Source: Castor canadensis
Taxonomy: Eukaryota; Chordata; Mammalia; Rodentia; Castoridae
DNA: 64,000 nt
Reading direction: 5' to 3'
Assembly: GCF_047511655.1 (NCBI RefSeq)
Contig: NC_133398.1
Location: forward strand, 108,082,332 to 108,146,331
The position numbers were made by a program, and so were the translations under genes. Positions within the stretch are counted from its first letter, which is position 1, and every line of letters starts with the position of its first letter. The notes under the pieces are model-generated. The model did no database searches and was not told where the DNA came from. It saw only the letters and a program-made list of their open reading frames with translations. Of this stretch, positions 60,491 through 64,000 are shown piece by piece.

Positions 60491-62235
60491 AGATCTTAAC
60501 TTTGAACAAATATCTAATATCTGAATTTGATGTCAACAAATGACCAAAGAATGCCAAGTATTTCTGGGATTAAACATGAGTGCACACAGACAAATGTCAC
60601 ATCTTCCATAATAGGCACAGAAAAATAAACAATACGGCTGCACATCATTGCTGTCACAAAGCTGGAAAGAAGGTGCCTTAGGAGTAGTTTATCCATGGAA
60701 CAAGTAATTTCTTGGGAGTGGTTAAATCTGTTTTTTCCCAAAGGTTCTCTTAAAACTAAATACAATTAATAGAAAGCAACATGCTTATCTTTGAAATGGT
60801 ATACATGTGAAGAATTCTTGCTATGTCATCTTTGTAATGTAGGATAGGTGGTATGTAGAAACTATAAATGGAGTTTCCAGAAATGACTCAATTCCCACCT
60901 TTCCTTTTGCTACTCAGCAAAATTCACCACACAGTTAGTTGCACTTGTAAAAATGAACAAGAAGACAAAAGAGTAGATTCCAAGATTCTTCTTTCAAACT
61001 TAATGTAATGCTTTGACTGATTAAGCTGCCTGAAGAGACAAAATGCATTGGAAATAGAGATTTTCAAATTCATTTCCTCCAGAAAGGGAAATTATGTGAG
61101 TGGATTATGGTTTTTGTCTTACTGCATGCTGTCTCATATTATTTATATTTTAGTCTTTAGTGTTTATGTATTTGAAGAATCATAAAGAAATTTTCCATGA
61201 TACATAACAAAAGAACTTAGTCTAGTCATCAAACTTTATCAAAATGACAAACTTTCTGCCTTAAATTGTACTGGGCAACTCAACATTGAAGTAAGATGGA
61301 TGAACGTTTTCACACATATATGGTGCCTGTGGAGGAGGCAGCCAGGGGAGACTGCAGAGCCAGAGGGTTGACAGATTTCCAGGGTCATTTATAAGTGGCC
61401 TTGACTCATTTTGCCTGAGACTGCCTCTGATTTAAACAAAACCAGATTTCAGAATATAAAAACAGGATTAAAGGCTCTCAAAACAGATCTCTCTCTCTCA
61501 CACACAGTGCCCTTTATTAACTGAATACAGATTCTGTTAGCAAGACCCCTGTTCCTTTCCATGTCTTCCATAAGAGATTTCTTAAGCTCAACCAAATTTG
61601 CTCTACATGGGCAAGTTGAGAGGAGAAAAAAGGTAGTAAACAAATGATCAAATCAAAACTAACCAATGTAAAAAATACAACCCCCCACAAACTCAAATTC
61701 TATATTTTAAAGAAACTTCCAAAAGTACAAAGGGCTAAGGGAAGCTGACAGGCACCTATTTGAAGACTGGGCATTACTGCTGTGCTCAATGTGCTTAATA
61801 TACTCAGTCTTAGGTTGCTTTGTACAGGTTCAAAGTTCAAATGAGCTCCCAGGTTAACTATTTCTTGGGGCTATGTATGTGGAGCTGTCTATTTCCCTTT
61901 CCAGCCAGCCCAGTTGAGGTTTGGCTTATTAAACTGTCAATAGATTTGCACAAAGACTACTTTACTCAAGCTGCTTTTCTTCTTTTGTGTTGACCATGGG
62001 GATTTTATCTGAAAAATCCAAGTATTTTATGCCTACAAATGTGATCTATCCTGCTAGTACCAAATCCTTTCTCACCCGTTTAAATTGATCCAGTTACTAA
62101 AAAGCAGACTCCATGTTCTTGAGTAATTAACATTCAGGGTAAAAGAGATGGGAGACTTCACTATCAAGCTTTTTTCTTTTCCTCCCAAAGGTACACACTA
62201 CATCCACCACAGATAAACAAGTGTAGCGAGCCAGT

Positions 62236-62392
62236 AAGGTGCAATCCAGTAGCCGATGGTGAGGAATGGAAGACCCAAGGCCACCACCAGCACAACCAGA
62301 CACTTGATGGCTGTAGTCTGTTCCTACAGTCCTGAGAGGTTCTCATACCAGATGGTCAAAAGCTGCTGCTGGCAGTTGGGGTGAGCTACAAA
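62236..62392 (-). pseudogene. TRPC3: TRPC3 pseudo-exon A (pre-S1 linker and S1 segment), nonsense codon
   Basis: A pyrimidine-rich acceptor ends at 62393 (cctcccaacag), followed by [19 protein letters not shown], the conserved pre-S1 linker of TRPC3. The codon after 'LSGL' is TAG (62326-62324) where family members have Arg. After it the frame continues as EQTTAIKCLVVLVVALGLPF and TIGYWIAP, the first hydrophobic segment. Homology stops after 'IAP' at about 62236. The expected last two or three codons and a GT donor are missing, and the sequence runs into unrelated DNA, which suggests a small deletion at the exon end. The upstream ankyrin-repeat exons would lie beyond the right edge or are absent. 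Confidence 0.9.
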
Positions 62393-64000
62393 CTGTTGGG
62401 AGGTGGAGAGAGAGAGATAGGTTACCATCCACTGTTGACAGGTCAGCAAGTGAGTCCTAAGAATATTAATACATGTTTTCCAGAATACAGTTCTGGTAAC
62501 CTTCCTTTGCCTTCCCTCCATTTTCCAAAATTTACTTCATAACTATTGGAATAACTAAAGTGAAAACAAGACAGTAAAATCAATGTCATCCTTACTAGTT
62601 ATTTCAGATAGAAACCTTCCAAAATTTATTGATTCCCCTGTGAACTGAGGGTGACATTGATTTCTTTGTGAAAATATGGCCCATCTTGTTCCAGCTAACT
62701 TGCCTTTGGTTCAAAACTGAATGCAAAGTCATTCAGAAAAGTACTTGGCAGTTGACTATTGCTGAAAGAGAAATGTCATTAAATATCATGAGTAATCCCT
62801 AAAATCTACATGTATGAAAAACATATCTCTGCTGTGCCCAGTGAGTAGGGATGTATCATTACTGAAAATGTGGAAAAGATCTGCAAAGTTATCAGTGAGC
62901 CCACAGATATTATGCTGGGTCCACGCTGTGCTGTCACTTCTCTCCTATTTTAGAGATCTGTCCTTTTTCAAAAAATTATTTAATACTTCTTTTTTGGCCA
63001 TACTGGGGTTTTAACTCAGGGCCTCATGCCTGACTCTCTACCACTTGGGCCATGCCCCCTGTCAGAAAAAAGGTGACCTATCCCTCCACCTTTTTAAAAA
63101 AAAAATTTCCTCCTCTATCAGAGGTCACAGGTCAAAAGAACACAAACATTTACCACCAGCAGGTTTTCTTTTCCTTTTCCTTTTTCTTTTGAGACAGGGT
63201 CTTGTTATCTACCCAAGACTATCCTTGAACTCTCAATCAACCTGTCTCAGCTTCCTGAGTGCAGGCATGTACCACCACACCTGACCCAGAAGTTCTTTTA
63301 TAACCACAATTCTAATCAGAAAAAATAAATACATTATACTTATTTCAGCTCTGCCATTTAATTTATTTCATTTTTTGCCATTTGAATATGTTAAAGTCAT
63401 CTGCCTGTATCATGTAGATGGAGTACATTTCTTTAAGGCCCATCCTTATTCAGGTATCAGGACGTATTTGTAATTAGGCCAGTATATATAGGTTCCTATG
63501 ACAAAAAGTTGCCCATTTGTGGCTAGATATGTATTTCTTTGAATGACCAGGTATAGTTTGCCTAAGTTCAGGAATTACAAAAAGTCATTAAAAAATCAAC
63601 TCTGAATGCCATCTTACTTTTTCAAAGGAGTGTTTAGCTGCAACACTAAAAAAAATCAAAATACCACTTTCTTCTACAAAATAAAATAAACAAAAACAAT
63701 GAACCTTATGTGATGGACCTTGAAATGTTTTTGGAAACTTTGAGAGGCATAGAGAGCAGCTGTAGTTCGTATTTGTTAAAAGAGTTCATCTTTCATCAGT
63801 TCTAGCTAATAATTCTAATGATGCTTAGCAACTCTAGGCAATTAATTCCTCAGCTGTTCATAAATAGTACACTCATAACGAATGAGTGTAATTTCCTTCA
63901 GCAATTTTAATTGAAAAAACAGAAATCATATGTTTTGGGCAACTTTGTCAAAAATCAGGTGGGTCTAATAGCAAGGATCCATATCTGGGTTTTGGATTCT
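62393..64000. other. Upstream of TRPC3 exon A
   Basis: Intron-like sequence with reverse SINEs. The preceding TRPC3 exon (end of the ankyrin/linker region, 'LAIKYEVKK') is not seen within 1.6 kb. Confidence 0.6.
62985..63290 (-). repeat. Two reverse SINE arms
   Basis: ID-like piece at 62985-63060 ('ttttaactcagggcctcatgcctgactctctaccacttgggcc') and a B1-like piece at 63175-63287 ('gagacagggtcttgttatctaccc...caggcatgtaccaccacacctg'). Confidence 0.78.

Larger units (their letters stand above)
59350..62235. other. TRPC3 intron between exons A and B, right part
   Basis: Contains three SINEs at 59.8-60.5 kb and otherwise unique AT-rich DNA. No further exon recognised. Confidence 0.65.
41245..62392 (-). 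pseudogene. TRPC3: TRPC3 unprocessed pseudogene, five exons, both ends missing
   Basis: Five consecutive TRPC3 exons lie in the right order and phase with introns of about 2.3 to 9.8 kb. TRPC3 encodes a diacylglycerol-activated, calcium-permeable cation channel of the plasma membrane. The piece runs from the linker before S1 to the pore region. The ankyrin repeats upstream and the S6, TRP-box and C-terminal coiled-coil exons downstream are not in the window. TRPC3 rather than TRPC6 or TRPC7 is supported by 'SEVTLPPDIQYFTY' and '[10 protein letters not shown]' and by 'YYLGAKVN' once the frameshift is read through. Lesions in three exons (nonsense codon plus lost exon end, frameshift plus donor change, L1 truncation) exclude a working channel. 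Protein identity outside the lesions remains very high (3 changes in 77 residues in one exon), so decay looks recent. A segmental duplicate seems more likely than loss of the sole gene, but the window cannot decide. Confidence 0.88.

Noticed and set aside
62324..62326. TRPC3 lesions as simple sequencing errors
   Set aside because: There are at least five independent lesions of different types in three exons, including an L1 breakpoint.
41254..62392. TRPC3 as a processed (retro) pseudogene
   Set aside because: Exons are separated by introns of kilobases and have acceptor and donor sites in the right phase.
1..64000. CRISPR arrays, operons or phage-like systems
   Set aside because: The sequence has spliced gene fragments, SINEs and L1s throughout. 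No regularly spaced direct repeats or prokaryotic genes were seen.

Overview
The window is mammalian nuclear DNA, almost certainly from a rodent. It is dominated by L1 retrotransposons, tRNA-related ID-type SINEs (often as B1-ID dimers) and MaLR-type LTR remnants, with older MIR, L2 and L1M fossils below them. The ID-type SINEs (right arm reading roughly 'ctgagttcaaac...ccagtactgcc') resemble those I associate with beavers (Castor), but the species call is an inference. I see no intact protein-coding gene, no functional RNA gene, no CRISPR array and nothing prokaryotic.

Under the repeats lies a patchwork of decayed, intron-containing pieces of three genes that all map to one human region, 4q26-q27. 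(1) Five consecutive exons of the cation channel gene TRPC3 run on the minus strand from 62.4 kb down to 41.25 kb. They keep most splice sites and near-normal protein sequence but carry a nonsense codon, a lost exon end, a one-base frameshift, a GT-to-AT donor change, a pore Trp-to-Ser change, and an L1 that cuts the last exon. (2) One exon of BLTP1 (KIAA1109) lies on the plus strand at 32,753-33,000 with both splice sites and two frame breaks. (3) The first coding exon of NDST4 lies on the minus strand at 1,146-2,351 with splice sites, stops, a 65-bp insertion and a deletion of about 40 bp. In human NDST4 lies megabases from TRPC3, and BLTP1 lies on the other side of TRPC3. Order and spacing here are therefore not ancestral. 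The simplest reading is a mosaic of non-retroposed (segmental) duplications followed by decay and heavy L1 colonisation. Loss of the only TRPC3 copy by rearrangement is the less likely alternative.

Layout. 0-6.6 kb: NDST4 relic, SINEs, old repeats. 6.6-8.4 kb: young 5'-truncated L1 with target-site duplication. 8.4-17.2 kb: mostly unique or very old DNA. 17.2-20.3 kb: nested old L1, MaLR LTR and young L1. 21.7-23.4 kb: old LTR-like repeats. 25.0-25.65 kb: a GC- and CpG-rich island. 26.4-31.3 kb: a long antisense L1. 32.75-33.0 kb: BLTP1 exon. 33.6-41.25 kb: stacked antisense L1s ending inside a TRPC3 exon. 41.3-48.6 kb: TRPC3 exons and introns. 48.67-56.1 kb: a near full-length L1 inside a TRPC3 intron. 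56-64 kb: TRPC3 introns and exons with L1 3' ends and SINEs.

No genes work together here. The interest lies in the broken gene fragments, their order, and several unusually readable retrotransposition events.
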